DNA of 64,000 bases from Symbiodinium natans. Lineage: Eukaryota > Sar > Dinophyceae > Suessiales > Symbiodiniaceae. Location of the stretch: contig CAJNDS010002570.1 of NCBI GenBank assembly GCA_905221605.1, positions 186,001 to 250,000 on the forward strand, written 5' to 3'. The notes beneath the pieces are model-generated. The model saw only the letters and a list, made by a program, of their open reading frames with translations, was not told the origin of the DNA and did no database searches. Shown here one piece after another: positions 47,097 through 58,780 of the stretch (its first letter is position 1; each line of letters starts with the position of its first letter). The position numbers and the translations under genes were made by a program.

Positions 47097-47469
47097 AGGG
47101 TTTGTGATGTTTCTTTGGCAACATACTGGCAGTTGGCAACGCTTGGCCACGGCTTGCAGGCTCTCTCTTTCTTAGTTCCCTGGTGTTTTGTTAGCTTCCT
47201 TAAAACTTTGTAGTTCGAGGATTATTGGGTTTGGAGCAACCAGCCTGGCCGGCCCTCGGAGATACATCGTCGCTGCCGCTTGGCGGGAAAACCGCCGTAA
47301 TATTTGAGCTTCGTTGTCGCCATTGTCCTCAACAGTGGCCATAGTTACATATGCTGATTTTATCGGTCATCCTTATTATCATTATTTGTGTGATTGGGGC
47401 CTGCTCCAGGCTGTCGCTTCGCAATCAAGTGCTGTCGAGCTTGGTTCCGGCAGAGTCCCTTTGCTGTGT

Positions 47470-47897
47470 CTCAGCTCGTCCGGAATTTGGCAGCCTTCTG
47501 CGTGGACTCATCGAGCAGCATCCACAGGCCATGTCAGCACTTCTTTCTCATCTTGATGAATGAAGCCCTGAACATGGAACGCGGGAACAGCTTCAAGGAC
47601 ACTGTTCTGCAAGAGACCCTGAAAATTATGCTCAAGCGCCCTGACTCAGCAGTGGCAATCAACTTCTCGCGCCGACTGGCGTGCGACGACTCGATCGATT
47701 TGGATGGCTTGGCGATTCCCGCCATGGAGCAGCTGGCAGCGCTCGAATCGAAGGCCCGCGTCCCTGGCTGCAGAAAGGATGCGGCCGACGTGCTTTATCG
47801 CTGGCGGAGTGGCGTTTCCAGCCTCCCGGTCTTTCTGAGGGGTGCTGCTGTTTTGTTTCTTAAGAGTGTTGCTATGCAACAAGTGCAGCTACTCTAA
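47470..47897 (+). CDS. Long exon-like open frame, unrecognised
   Basis: One frame stays open to the stop at 47895. After a CTCAG acceptor-like site it reads LVRNLAAFCVDSSSSIHRPC, then NEALNMERGNSFKDTVLQET, LKIMLKRPDSAVAINFSRRL and an acidic stretch with IPAMEQLAALESKAR. Coding composition is good to about 47760. It may be an exon of the PPPDE gene downstream or of a separate helical-repeat protein; I recognise no family. Confidence 0.45.
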
Positions 47898-49472
47898 TAG
47901 ACGCTGGCTTTACATGGGCGGGCGCTGTTGTGTAATGCAGCGCAGAGATTCCCTGAACAGGCTACGATGGAAGCCGGTCGTTCCAAGGCTGGTGCTTGAG
48001 CTGGGCATCGTTTCTGGGTTGACGTGAGACGGAGCCATGGTGTGCAAAGCGTGCGCAAGAAGGAGGCGGACAGCGTGGACCAATGCAGTTTCGAGTTCTG
48101 GCGCGGCCGATGGCGAGGGCGGCTGCTGACAAAGCAGCCAGAGAGTGACGCGAGTGCCCCCCCACTTGCCGAAAAATGTCAGTGAGCAAGCTTCGCCTTG
48201 TTGCGCCGCGTTGGTGCTTGCCCGTAGTTGTCATGACAGTGCTAAAGCTTCTGTTGCAGTGCGGAATGGAGGTAGGCCTTCGCAGCATCTCAAGTTGCAA
48301 AGTCGACCTTGTTACTTGTTTGGCGATTGGCGCCGCAAGCCGTGTTGCCATGCCTGGCGACACTCGGTGCATCTTACTTACATCTCCTGAGTCCATCAGA
48401 CCCGAGGATTGTTCAGCTCTAGGCATCCAAATGAAGGCCCGAAACACCCAAAACAGCCAAATTCGTGAAAGTTTGCAGCTCCTCCAAGCGATGGGGGGGG
48501 ATCCCACAGGCAGGGGGGTGGGGGCGTCGCAAAATTTGGCCTGGAAGGAAGGGGTTAGGGTGAAGGAGACCGGATCCGTGTCTGCTTGTTCCAAACGCTT
48601 CTCGGCAAGAGGCCGAGACGAATTATGCACAAGTGCTCTGAAAGTTGTCATGGAAGATTTGGGCCAAGCGCCAAGCGATGTTTGTTGGCGAGATTTGACG
48701 TGAAGGTTTTGACTAAGTTTTGGGCTCAAAATTGCTTTTGGCGAGGCTTCTGGCGAAGTTTCTGGCGAAGTTGTCCGTGAAGTTTTAGTGGGATTCTGTA
48801 TGGTTGTATCCACCGCAACAATTCCACGCCATTCTCCACTCCATACTCCATCCCATAACCTGTGCAATCCTCCAGCCCCTACTAAAGACCACATTTCAGA
48901 TGGGCCTCCAGCCACTTCCCCAAACAGTCCTCACAGTGGCACGGCAATCCCGTCATTGAAGGGTTCATCGGTCTGCGGTTAGGAGTGACCTTGGCCACTT
49001 CTCAGCAATAAGCAGAAGGTACAGGAGATGTTTCTGAGTTCAAGTCTCCTCTCGCTCGGGTGGTTGGGAGTTTCCATGCAGCTGTGGAATTTTTCGGTTG
49101 TGGCTTGTACCTCGCAGTGCCCCACTTTTGTATTGGTGGACAGGCGTTGTTTGTCAGTCAGGAATGATGAGCTGTGGACAAGGTGCGCAAACCTGCAAAT
49201 CCAGTTTCAAAACATCCGAAAGCTTTCACACTTCATTTCTGGGAGACGCAAGAATTGGTAGCGTCCCGTTCTGTCTTCGCAATTCGGATAAACTAAGTAG
49301 TTCCGGCCTTCTATGGATACATAGGTAGAGCATGTTGCTGTATGTACTTCTTGCTGGAGCTACCTACTAGTACGCCCGTGGTGAACCTTTGCAAGTGCTA
49401 ATCCTGCAAGCCTTCGATCCCTCGAAGAATGTGCAATTTACAGATTAAGCCCTCTACGAGGAAACCTATCAG
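47898..49472. other. Stretch upstream of the PPPDE exons
   Basis: Contains the longest open frame of the window (minus, 47962-48915, 317 codons) and an overlapping + frame (48176-48703). Neither has motifs or acceptable composition. A short TTCTGGCGAAG repeat occurs at 48748-48775. Exons of the flanking genes may hide here. Confidence 0.35.
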
Positions 49473-50150
49473 GAGGAATTCCCCGTGACGCTGCACGTCT
49501 ATGATGCTCGTTGCAGTGTGTGGGCTTTCGCTTTGAGCGGTTTTTGTCGCTTCGTTTGTTGGCGCGAGGTTCCTGTTGCGCACCTTAACCGGGGCCTAAG
49601 TTAGTTAGGACTTGGGCCAGCATGCCGTGGTGCGTGCGTACAACCACCTCATGTTCTGGTGGACAAGCATGGGCGCTTGGCATGTTGGGATTGAAATCCA
49701 CGGCGTCGAGACATCTTTTGGGAGTTGCTTGGCAAAACTCCTGTCTAGGAGCTTCGTGGGCTTGCAAGCTGTAGCACTTGTTGAGGCAGAGGCAATCTGT
49801 ATGGGTCAGGGACCCTTGCTTGCAACGAAGCCCTTGCTGTGACTAAAGATGCCGTTGTGGTCTCTGCTGTCCCATTGGTTTGCGCCATCTCGAAGGATCA
49901 CTCAGTGTGTGCCCATGCTGAATACCGCGCACCATTATGCCTACAGCGTGTTTCTCGGGTGCTGCGGTCTGTCGCCGGCGGCCTTTGACGATTTGCTCTC
50001 CAGACTCGCTCCCTTATTTCATGCAGAGGCCCGTTAGGCCGGCATAGTGATGCTCCTCAACTTCCCCACCCAAACTGAGCAGGACTACGACCTTCTGGAG
50101 CACAACTGCGTTACGTTTTGTGAAGTCTTGGCGTTGGGACGCTTGGGCCA
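49473..50150 (+). CDS. PPPDE-domain thiol peptidase (DeSI/deSUMOylase-like), core exons
   Basis: Exons 49473-49502, 49609-49721, 49896-50028, 50083-50150 join in frame. Order: EEFPVTLHVYDLGQHAVV, then AWHVGIEIHGVETSFGITQC with the expected catalytic His, then SVFLGCCGLSPAAFDDLLSR, then DYDLLEHNCVTFCEVLALG with the expected catalytic Cys in HNC. This is the standard PPPDE layout (strand VYDL, H in a G-x-(F/W)-H-x-G motif, YDLL-x-x-N-C). Known members remove SUMO or ubiquitin from proteins. Donors are GA, GA, GC, GC; every acceptor AG is followed by G. The N-terminal start and the C-terminal end are not defined; cysteine-rich and charged segments to 53.9 kb could belong to it. Confidence 0.8.
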
Positions 50151-50686
50151 GCCGAGTTAAGCTCGTAGCATTCTGGCCTGGATGCGTTGCGTTTGGCCCC
50201 AGAAAACCTGTGCGTTTGAGCGTTGAAGCAGCGTCTTGGGAACAGTTACGTTCTTTTTTGCAGTGTGGTGTTGAAGTTGATTGTTTCTTACAAGATTACA
50301 CCAGTGCTTGCGAATGGCCAGAGGACCATGATAATGCTTATGCTACCAGTGCTTGCACACGGCCAGTGCATCCATGCCCATGCTACATGTGCGTGCAAGT
50401 GGCCACTAGGCATGTAAGCGTCATGCCGTGTGGGGGCACCGACGTGGCATGTTTGGGGCGGGCCTAAGTCCTAAATCCTAAACCTAAACCCAGGAGACAT
50501 CGCGCGGCGTGCATGACATGCCGTGACATGCACTATCACATGCGTGACGTGATATGACGAGAGGTGATGTGCATGGCGTGTTGGGGTAATCCACCGGGAT
50601 TAATGCCACGAACCCATGCCCAGATGCTTTAAGTCTAATTTATGCAGGCCGGCCTGCATGAAGATCACCTTGTGTGTTCTGTTCTT

Positions 50687-50870
50687 CAGGATTGGAGGTG
50701 GGCCCGCTGCCAAACTTTCGCTTGGCGAGGGCCCTGCAGCCCTTGACCGTACCTTCTTTGTTGGAAGCGTCGGTCTGTCCCGTCGGGCATGAGTGCTTGT
50801 TGCGGCTTGGGCGCATTCTCAGTTTGCCCATCACTGAGGATCTGCTCCCCCGGTTTAGACAAGTCACAGG
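50687..50870 (+). CDS. Exon-like segment after the PPPDE core
   Basis: One frame reads GLEVGPLPNFRLARALQPLT then VPSLLEASVCPVGHECLLRL and ITEDLLPRFR. Protein-like and on the same strand as the PPPDE exons; linkage is unproven. Confidence 0.3.
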
Positions 50871-51050
50871 CTTGCGTACGGCTGAGGCTCCGCGTGCGAA
50901 TCGCGTATCATGTTATCTATTCGCCTATCACTTGCGATCGCTGCTACACGGATGCTCAACTCGAATAATAAAGCTTTTCGTGTTGTGCTTGTGGTCACGA
51001 GGCCACAGAAAGCATTGATGTTCAAACCCTTCATGTCAGGTGATAGCGGC

Positions 51051-51130
51051 TGGCATGCGGTATCAAGAGTGCCGTGTTTGTGAGTCGTTTTTGTGCCAGC
51101 ACTGTGCGGGCCTGGTGTGCTGCTGTTGTT
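51051..51130 (+). CDS. Cysteine-rich exon-like segment
   Basis: After the acceptor TGTCAG the frame reads VIAAGMRYQECRVCESFLCQ followed by HCAGLVCCCC. Paired C-x2-C and C-x2-H-C spacing suggests a small zinc-binding motif, but no named finger is clear. Confidence 0.35.
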
Positions 51131-51278
51131 TCTAGGCTGCCGTTTCCAAGCACTGCAAGCTCACGGCCCAAGAGCCAAATGCCAATCGCAGCTTGAAAGA
51201 CCCATGTCGAAAACATTGGCTGAGCCGCGTGAGCTGCTGATGCCTCATGCTGACGTTATCTTTGTGCCAGTTCCAAAT

Positions 51279-51394
51279 TGAGGCTGCGTGCCCGAGTGCT
51301 TGTTTCGCCGGAGGTAGAGGAGTTGGTGAAGACTTTGCAGCGCAGAGGCTGGGTCTCTCGACTACGGCCATGGGGCAACACAAGCTGCGGTGAT
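51279..51394 (+). CDS. Exon-like segment, unrecognised
   Basis: Reads LRARVLVSPEVEELVKTLQR then RGWVSRLRPWG in one frame, with coding-like composition. Possibly in the same gene as the neighbouring segments. Confidence 0.35.
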
Positions 51395-51589
51395 AATTGG
51401 ATTGAACCCCAAACTTTGCCCTAAACCCTTTGGTCTTGTATTGTAGTCCCTAAGCTGCTCAAAGTAACAAGCCCTGAATTCCAAGTCTGGCCCTGATGTT
51501 GTTTGTGAGTGCAATGCGATGCGAGCTACCTTCATCTTTTGGCTGGCATGCTTCGTTGTGATGCTTTGTGGACTGCGTCTCCACAGATG

Positions 51590-51740
51590 TATATACACAC
51601 ACAGTTTTATTGTATGTGTCCATACAGTGCACATGTATTTGCATCTTCGTATTTGTATCTCCGTACATGTGCACATTGTGTGTATATGTGTGTGTGTGTA
51701 CGTCTCATATTGTGTATATGCGTATACGTCTGCAAAGTAT
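51590..51740. repeat. GT/TA-rich microsatellite-like tract
   Basis: Imperfect runs of TGTGTGTATATG and CATATTGTGTATATGCG; the cysteine/valine-rich open frames across it are composition artefacts. Confidence 0.7.
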
Positions 51741-52714
51741 TTCTGGAGCGAGCTGGTCGCAGAACCTGTGGCACAAGGTAGCAAGTCAACAGTTGCGTTG
51801 CTATCGCCCATGGTGATTCTTGTAGAAGGGATCGGAGTCTTTATTGATTCAGTTTTTAAGGCGTGGGATGTTCGTGGATTTGTAAGGTTCGAGGATTCCG
51901 GGGTTACCAGAATTGCAGGTTGTCCACGACAAGTGCAAGTCGGCATGTCAATGGTTTGCCAGGGAGTCTGAACTCAGCGAGGTCCGGAGCTCGGAAAGTT
52001 GGAAATGGGACCTGAGCCAGACAACATTCCTTCAGCTGGCTGCATCTTGCAATGGAGGAGTTTGAAAACATCCGAGCTCAGCAGCGCTTGCTTCAGTGAG
52101 TGTGTTCTCTGAGGAGAATGCTGCGCTTCGCGACTGTCGTGGATCTCAGCTAACCTCAGATTAGTCCCGAACTGGGATACTTCATTGCATCATGTGCAGC
52201 CGAGCTCACGCAAGTGATTGGTTGCCGAGGCCTCGAGTCCATCGGAGTGTGGCAGGCCCCATGTAGTGCTTCCTGCTGAGGGCCACTAAGGGCTTCATGC
52301 TGTAATAAAGCAACAAGCCTAGGGGGGCTTGTTATGGAAGGCAGTTCTGAGCCGCTTGCATCCGCGCCGCTTCCAGAGAGTCCTCAGCCAGCCCAGAAGC
52401 TCGGAGTTTGTGATGAAGTGCTTCGAAGCGCATGGAAACGCATCTCATCTCCGCCAGATCCAATACTGTAGCAGCCAATAGCAGTGTCACGGGTCAAAGC
52501 TGAGGCACCCACTGTCACATACGCATCAGCAAGCAGCCCTGGAGGTCATGATAAAATCGTTGACAGAATGTGATGGCAAAAAAATGGCAGAACGGCTTCT
52601 GTGCTTTTGACAGACAGGCGGTGCGAAGAACAGACGATTGCTAGCTCATCGCTCTAGAGTTCTGGAATGGCGGACGAGCTTTCGAACACAGCCCCAACGG
52701 TCATCTCACATGGA

Positions 52715-52990
52715 TCATCGCAGTCTTGGAGATTCGGAGGCCATCGTCCATCTGCCCGATTCTGCTGGCATCGCGCAGGCTGCTCGGGGCGATGCTGTCA
52801 GCCCGCCGGAGTCTGGTGCTCAAGCGTTGGAAGCTGCAACAAGCGGGAAGGTTCAAGCACTCGTGACGCCTCAGCTTCAAGGTTGGATCGTCTTTTCCCG
52901 GCATCCATCTACGTTGCAGGTGCGCGAAGAGGGTGCAGTGCAGAAGGATGCAGTGCAGAAGCATGTAGAAGATCTCAGAAGCACGCTGAT
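52715..52990 (+). CDS. Exon-like open segment, unrecognised
   Basis: Reads SLGDSEAIVHLPDSAGIAQA then ARGDAVSPPESGAQALEAAT and later AVQKDAVQKHVEDL, a small internal repeat (GTGCAGAAGGATGCAGTGCA). Good coding composition, alanine- and glutamine-rich. No family recognised. Confidence 0.4.
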
Positions 52991-53424
52991 CTTGCCTCTG
53001 GTGTGGTTCAGTACTCTGTGTCTCTCTCCCTAGAACACTCCTGTCATATGTGAGTCCTTACGTTTTGGTCGCTTCAAGCCACGAGAGCCTTGTAACGCAG
53101 AGGTGGAGCTGGCAGTGTCTCGAACCGCCCCCTGCTCCCGCTGGAGTGCTTCAGCCACTGCCTTGGAATTCCAGAACTCTCGAAACTATAAATAACCACT
53201 ACTATCCAGCACATTCCGATGGCTTCGGTGTTGCCTCCAGCTACGGGGCAATGTGATACCCGCACCCCTACGCTGCAGCCCCGCTGTGCTCCGAACTGAG
53301 ACCATGTGCGGGCTGTGCGAAATGCTGCACAGAATGTTTGCATAAGTGATGTCTATTAGGGTCTCCCCGCATTTAGAACAAGTCAGCGTCGCAGTTTACC
53401 ATACATAATGTCTGCCCAAGGCTC

Positions 53425-53973
53425 ATGAACCTAGCAGCCTGTGGGCTCAAGAACTGCGCTGCACGCAGACCTGCATGCCGAATGACGGGTTTTGGCTCTT
53501 CTTTTTCGATAGTGTGTACGCTGTCACTGCACATGTGGGAATGCTTGAGCGGGCACAGATATTTTGAAAGTGTGGGGCATGTTAGCTTTGTTCTTGCCTC
53601 TCCCATCAAAGCATCTCAAAGCTGGACCGCAGGAACATCTGATGATCAGCTCTCCCTGTTGCCGTCTGTAAGTAGTTATGTTGCTGGCTTCGTGGTCGTT
53701 CACGGGCCAGCGCTCGTTGTTGTCACACTTTCGGAGGGTCGCTTCTCCTGCCTCCAAAGGTCAAGACCTGAACCGCCAAGCAAAGACAAAGGCAAAGGCA
53801 AAGACAACGACAAACACAAGGACTTGGCCAAAGACTTGGCCAAGAAACATGTTGTTTTCAGGTTTGGGTCTCCTTCTTATAGAGGTGGCACAACTTCAAT
53901 TTCTTTCTCAAGGGCTGCGGGAGAACAGAGAAAGAGACTTTTCGGTGCTGATGGTTCAGAAAGCCTTTCCTAG
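53425..53973 (+). CDS. 182-codon open frame with Lys/Asp repeat tail, uncertain
   Basis: Contains a basic/acidic low-complexity stretch (KDKGKGKDNDKHKDLAKDLA, about 53780-53850) built on AAAGACAAAGGC and ACTTGGCCAAAG direct repeats. The N-terminal half has no motif. Could be a terminal exon or a chance open frame over a repeat. Confidence 0.3.
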   Translation: MNLAACGLKNCAARRPACRMTGFGSSFSIVCTLSLHMWECLSGHRYFESVGHVSFVLASPIKASQSWTAGTSDDQLSLLPSVSSYVAGFVVVHGPALVVVTLSEGRFSCLQRSRPEPPSKDKGKGKDNDKHKDLAKDLAKKHVVFRFGSPSYRGGTTSISFSRAAGEQRKRLFGADGSESLS

Positions 53974-54557
53974 GGAGTTCAAGGACAGGTCGTTACCGAG
54001 GAGTAGCTTGGCTTTATGAAAGGTTTCCGGAACAGGATGCGCAGCTGAGGATTGCGTCTCCTGGCGTCATCAGCGGCTGGGGGAGGCTTTGTTGTTCGCT
54101 ACGGCTCTACTTCAAACGGGGTTTGTTGTAAATCCAGACTTTTAGATCTATACTAGCACCGGCCGTAGGCAGGATGCGCAATCACACCAGACATAGGCCA
54201 GCAGCCAGGTACACAGATTCTAGCACTTGGCACTAGTGCCTGCTCTAGGACCATTTTCCTGAGCCATGAAAAATCCCGAACCTTGCATCAGGATTTCGCA
54301 CTACCAGGGCCGTTCCGATCGCCACGCAATGTGCTTGGACCTGCGCGACAACCCCGTTTGCGTTGGCACAACTGAATGAGACTGAAGTCCGCATAACCCA
54401 TGTGGCATCGCAAGTCTTGTCTCCGTCGGGTCCCACCCGCGTCCCTCCCCGCCCTCACAAGTAGGCGTTGGCTTGGAGCTCACGCCACCCTCATACGTAG
54501 GCTTTGGCATTTGAATACAAGTTCTTTGCTTAGACTTCTCAGCACCCTTTGAACATC

Positions 54558-56025
54558 TTTTCTGAGACCCTCTGAGAGGAGCTCCATACGGTGAAAAGGT
54601 GACGGTTGCTTCAAGCCTTTGGAATCTGAACACAACATAATGTCATAGCACCATATAACACCTCTGCAATTGAAGGCAAACAGGTTTCCCCGAACTCCTC
54701 AACAATCTACATCTTTTCGCGCGAAGCTAGGCTTTGTGCACACATGCAGCCGCGCAGGCTCCCAGCAAGCAGACCCTGGCGCAGCGTCGACTGCAGCTGA
54801 TGAGCAAAACGTTGAAGGCGATTGGGTGACGCATGTCATGCTTAAGAGGTGACTGTCAGATTGCACGACTGCTGTACTACTGCTGTACGGATGTTGAAGT
54901 TGCCGTATGGGTGGCATGCTGTAGAAAAATAGATCCAAAGTTGCAATTGGATGACTCAACTGCTCTAGCGGAACATGAGCAGAAGGCGAAAGGTCTGAGC
55001 TCACTAAGCCTGTTCCGGGTACAGCGCATTGATGCTAAAGCGAGCTTCGCACCTGTGGTGCCCATTTTCAACTGGTCTGACCTGCCCAGGACACAAGGAC
55101 TGTAGTGTCGGGTGTGGTGTTACATTATTTGGAGTCCTGGGGATTGGCAATTCTACTCATTCCAGCCTGGGAGAGGACTAGTTGCTTGCTGTTTGTCACC
55201 CACCCCCAGCATGTCTCCGCCTGCATGCCCTGTGCCTTAACAATTGGGCCACAAGCCTTCCGGGGTCCGGAGTCGTATGCAAAGACCCAAGTAGGGTTCG
55301 CATAAAGAACAGGCATGTTATGCATCGTAAGAGACATCGCGCCTGGTGGGCAGAAGACTTGTGGAGAGAGAGGCACCTGACCATTGTGCAGACGACGTGC
55401 AGACGATGCAGCAGTGCGTGAGCTGTTCTCGAGCTCTGCGCCAATGCCCACGTGAGCAGAATTCATTACGCGGAGACTGCTGGCATGTTTTCCAGTTCAG
55501 GGTGACTTTTCCACGTGCGTGAATGCACACCGCGTGAACAGATTAGCACGAACCTCGTTCATCGCGCCAAGCCCTTTCAGTGCCATCACAGCATATGCCG
55601 GATGCTCGCACTTGGCTTTGGGTCTTGCAAACCAACGTCATGTGTCATAGATGCCCGTAAAAGGGACCGCCAGGGCCGCCAGGGGCAGGCAGGCAGCGCT
55701 GCCAGCAATGTGGAAGGATTCAGGTGTAAAGCTTGTGGGTTTAGGAGCTCTAGTAGTGAGGGTTTTTTGATGTACGCTGTTGCCTTGACGTCGCCGGCAC
55801 TGAGCAGGTGATGCCAGTGCCAGGTATAGCCATGCAGATGTGTGCCCTAAACCTCAGGCTTAAGGTTGCAAGAGGATGAATGCTAGGCCTACTCTTGGAC
55901 AGCGCCTTTACATGAGCAAAGCAAGAGCAAGACTCTGCGGCAACAACTGTTAATACTTGCTGCAGGTACCGAACAAGCAGAGCGACACCACAAGCTCCGA
56001 GCAACATGCATGGCAACAAACTAGA
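54558..56025 (+). repeat. Dispersed block, copy 2 (shorter)
   Basis: Second copy of 29288-31830. The 957 bp after GATGACTCAACTGCTCT in copy 1 are absent here, and the sequence jumps directly to AGCGGAACATGAGCAGAAGG. Other differences are single bases and 1-10 bp indels (for example TTAACAA inserted at 55238). Same orientation as copy 1, 25 kb apart. Confidence 0.85.
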
Positions 56026-56532
56026 AGACGATTGGCCCGAAAGCATCGACTTGCCGTGCGTTGACTCTATGCACTTGACTCTCTGCGCTCGAACTGTATG
56101 CACTTGGACAAGTGTATGCACTTATATGGTTGCATACTCACTTGTATACTGCACTTGTATACCGGACGTGTATGCACTTGAACTTCATGGCATTCAAGTG
56201 TGTTGAGTTGAATGCCATGCACTTGTGGTCAACTCTTTCACTTCATTGGCATTCAATACATCTGAAGTAAACGGACTTGAGCTGTATGAACTTCACTTGC
56301 ATGCACCCGACTCGGCTGTGCACGTCCAATCCGCGAATCTATGAACGAAAAGACAACAACATCTAACGCGAGAGCCGTCAGCCATGAGCATCATCGGCAG
56401 TCGCTCTGAAGCCCAAGCTCATAGTCCAGAGCGCCTGTCAGGAAGCAAGAACTTAGCATGCACGCATGTAGAGCATCCGGTTTAATGCGTGACGGCACAT
56501 ACGCTTTCATGCTGCAGGAAGGAATCTAAGCA

Positions 56533-57027
56533 GTGATGTCTCTTTTTTTTTTCTTGGGCTGGCGTACTCCTGTCTCTGGAAACTGGAAGGTTTTCGAGGC
56601 CCCGGAATTCGAGTCCCAAGATAATTGCGAGGTTTTCGACATCCCGGATTTCGAGTCCCACGATATTTGCGAGGTTTTCGAGGCCCCGGAATTCGAGTCC
56701 CACGAAATTTGCGAGGTCTTCGAGGAATTCGAGTCCCACGATATTTGCGATGGTTTCGAAAACATCCCGGAATTCGAGTCCCACGATATTTGCGAGGTGG
56801 TCGAGGCCCCGGAATTCGAGTCCCACGATATTTGCGAGGGTTTCGACATCCCGGAATTCGAGTCCCACGAAATTTGCGTGGTTTTCGACGGCTGTCCTAG
56901 AAGCTCGCGCCGGCCCTATTCAGTACTACTTTTGTACTACAAAGATGGATTTGGAGAGGGGGGCTCTCCGAAAAGCCTGCGCCGGCCATATTCAGTAGTA
57001 CTGCTGTGCTACAGAGGAGGATTTTGA
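56533..57027 (+). CDS. 164-codon frame over a ~42-bp repeat (possible repeat protein)
   Basis: From about 56590 to 56890, seven copies of a 33-45 bp unit (GGAATTCGAGTCCCACGATA then TTTGCGAGGTTTTCGA) keep one frame, giving EFESHDICEVFEAP-type units with E, D and C. Unit lengths are multiples of 3 and the frame survives all length changes, which hints at selection, but the antisense frames are open as well. Secretion or metal binding is unsupported. Confidence 0.35.
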   Translation: MMSLFFFLGWRTPVSGNWKVFEAPEFESQDNCEVFDIPDFESHDICEVFEAPEFESHEICEVFEEFESHDICDGFENIPEFESHDICEVVEAPEFESHDICEGFDIPEFESHEICVVFDGCPRSSRRPYSVLLLYYKDGFGEGGSPKSLRRPYSVVLLCYRGGF

Positions 57028-57130
57028 GAGCCTAAAAGAGCGCACCGACCCTATACAGTACTACTTTGTACTACAGAGGAGGATTTCAGAGCCCAAACCG
57101 GCCTAGACAGTACTACTTTTGTACTACAAA
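56905..57130. repeat. Four-copy tandem repeat, CAGTACTACTTTTGTACTAC
   Basis: Units near 56918, 56984, 57050 and 57107 share GGCC(C/A)TA(T/A)(T/A)CAGTACTACTTT, GTACTACA(A/G)AG and a GGAT(T/G)T; period about 60-68 bp. GTACTACTTTTGTAC is itself a short inverted repeat. Confidence 0.85.
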
Positions 57131-57154
57131 GGATGTTTTCGGTCACAAAAAAAT

Positions 57155-57585
57155 GCAAAAACACGACGGTTTTGGCACCGCGACCACGCCGAAACCCGCA
57201 GAGGGGTTGCGTTTGTATGTCACAAAACGCAAAAACACGACAGTTTTGGCACCGCGACCACGCCCAAACCCGCAGAGGGTTGACCCGCGCCCGCAAAAAT
57301 GTGCAAAAAACGACGGTTTTAGCACCGTGACCATGCCGACACCCGCAGAGGGTTGTCCGCGGCCAGCAAGAAACGCAAAAACAACGACGGTTTTAGCGCC
57401 GCGACCACGCCCAAACCCGCAGAGGGTTGACCCGCGCCCGCAAAAATGTGCAAAAAACGACGGTTTTAGCACCGCGACCACACCGAAACCCGCAGAGGGT
57501 TGTCCGCGCACAGCAAGAAACGCAAAGAAACGACGGTTTTAGCATTGCGACCACGCCGAGACCCGCAGAGGGTTGCAATCCCGAT
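57155..57585. repeat. 73-bp tandem repeat
   Basis: Six copies starting at about 57163, 57237, 57310, 57385, 57458 and 57531. Each has ACGACGGTTTTAGCACCGCG, ACCACGCC(C/G)AAACCCGCAG, AGGGTTG and a spacer with AAAAACGCAAAAA or GTGCAAAAAA. All + and several minus frames are open; these are artefacts. Confidence 0.95.
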
Positions 57586-58780
57586 TGACGACGTCAACCC
57601 AGCCCGCCGCCTGAAAAAGAGTAATTTTAATTACGAAATGTAGGACTGGGTACGAAGGTCTATTAAATTCTACTAAAATCTCGTAAATTCGATTAAATTG
57701 TACTAAATACTAAAATCTCGTGAATTCTACTCTATGCATTAGTGGGTGCATGGGCCTCTTTATGGGCATGGGTCTGTTGGGACAGATTTCATGCGTCCGG
57801 ACTATACAAAAAGTTCCCCCGAACTATTTACAAAACTGGCCGAACAATTCATAAATCATCCGGAACCGCTCGGAACCGTTCTGGACTGTTTGTAACCGTG
57901 TTGCGAGACACCATCGCAGACAAGCGCAACCCACCATGTCGGACGTTCTTCGACTGAGGGATTCATGTTCTGCTTTTCTCATGTTTTCATATGCCCTCGA
58001 TGCGAGTACTGGGGCCACGCGCTAAGGCGTGCCATCCGAAAAAAGGGATCACGAGATTCGAGTGCCCTTTGGCGAATTCCTTTAAACTAGGGGAGACTCA
58101 ACTTGGGCTTGGACTCCGGGTCGCAATCAGACTTATGAGTGACGCGCCGAAAGCTCGCGCCTTTCCTATCTGACTCGTTCGCCAATTGGTGTCGCAGCAT
58201 AGATACATTAGTGAAGGTTCATGTGTGCTTGCGAAGTCGCGAGTTGGGGCCTTCGGAGCCTTGGGAGGCCCGGTTGAGAGGCGCAGGTTGGATACGCAGA
58301 GGCCGAGTTACGACTTTCTGCAGCCGTTTTGACTTGAGTCGATTTCACAGCTCGCACACTCTCACACTCACGAAGACGCAGAGTCACACACAGACACAAA
58401 CACACATGCGCTAGAAGTCCAGGTATGTAGACGGCCCCGGGCATCTTTTGCCACATGGGGTTTGTGTCAAAGCCGACAGCTCCCCTTCGTTTGAAGTTTC
58501 TCTTCAGCAAGCGTGTGAAACAGTGGGTGTCGAGTCAGTAGCGGCGCTTGATTCACAGCCTCGCGCACACGTACACACCATTGCACACCCACACACTTGC
58601 GCAACGGGTGTCTGCCAGTCGTGCAATGATGTCACGGACAGGGACGAGCTTCAGGCCGGGTGCTAAGCTTTCAACTAGCAATCCCCCAACGCAGACGTCA
58701 TCAATCTGTAAACTCGCTGTCTATGATTTGAAGTCGATTGTCGTAGTATAAACCCCTTTCTTTGGGGGCGACCATCTTTT
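57586..58780. other. Gap, no recognisable gene
   Basis: Holds AT-rich repeats of ACTAAAATCTCGT(A/G)AATTC (57668-57728), short GGAACCG repeats (57862-57895) and a CA-rich tract (58360-58405, 58565-58610). Confidence 0.5.

Noticed and set aside
47962-48915. 317-codon minus-strand open frame, the longest in the window
   Set aside because: No motif, composition unlike the recognised exons (many S/T/P/R, few conserved blocks), overlapped by a + frame equally open. Long chance frames are expected at this base composition.
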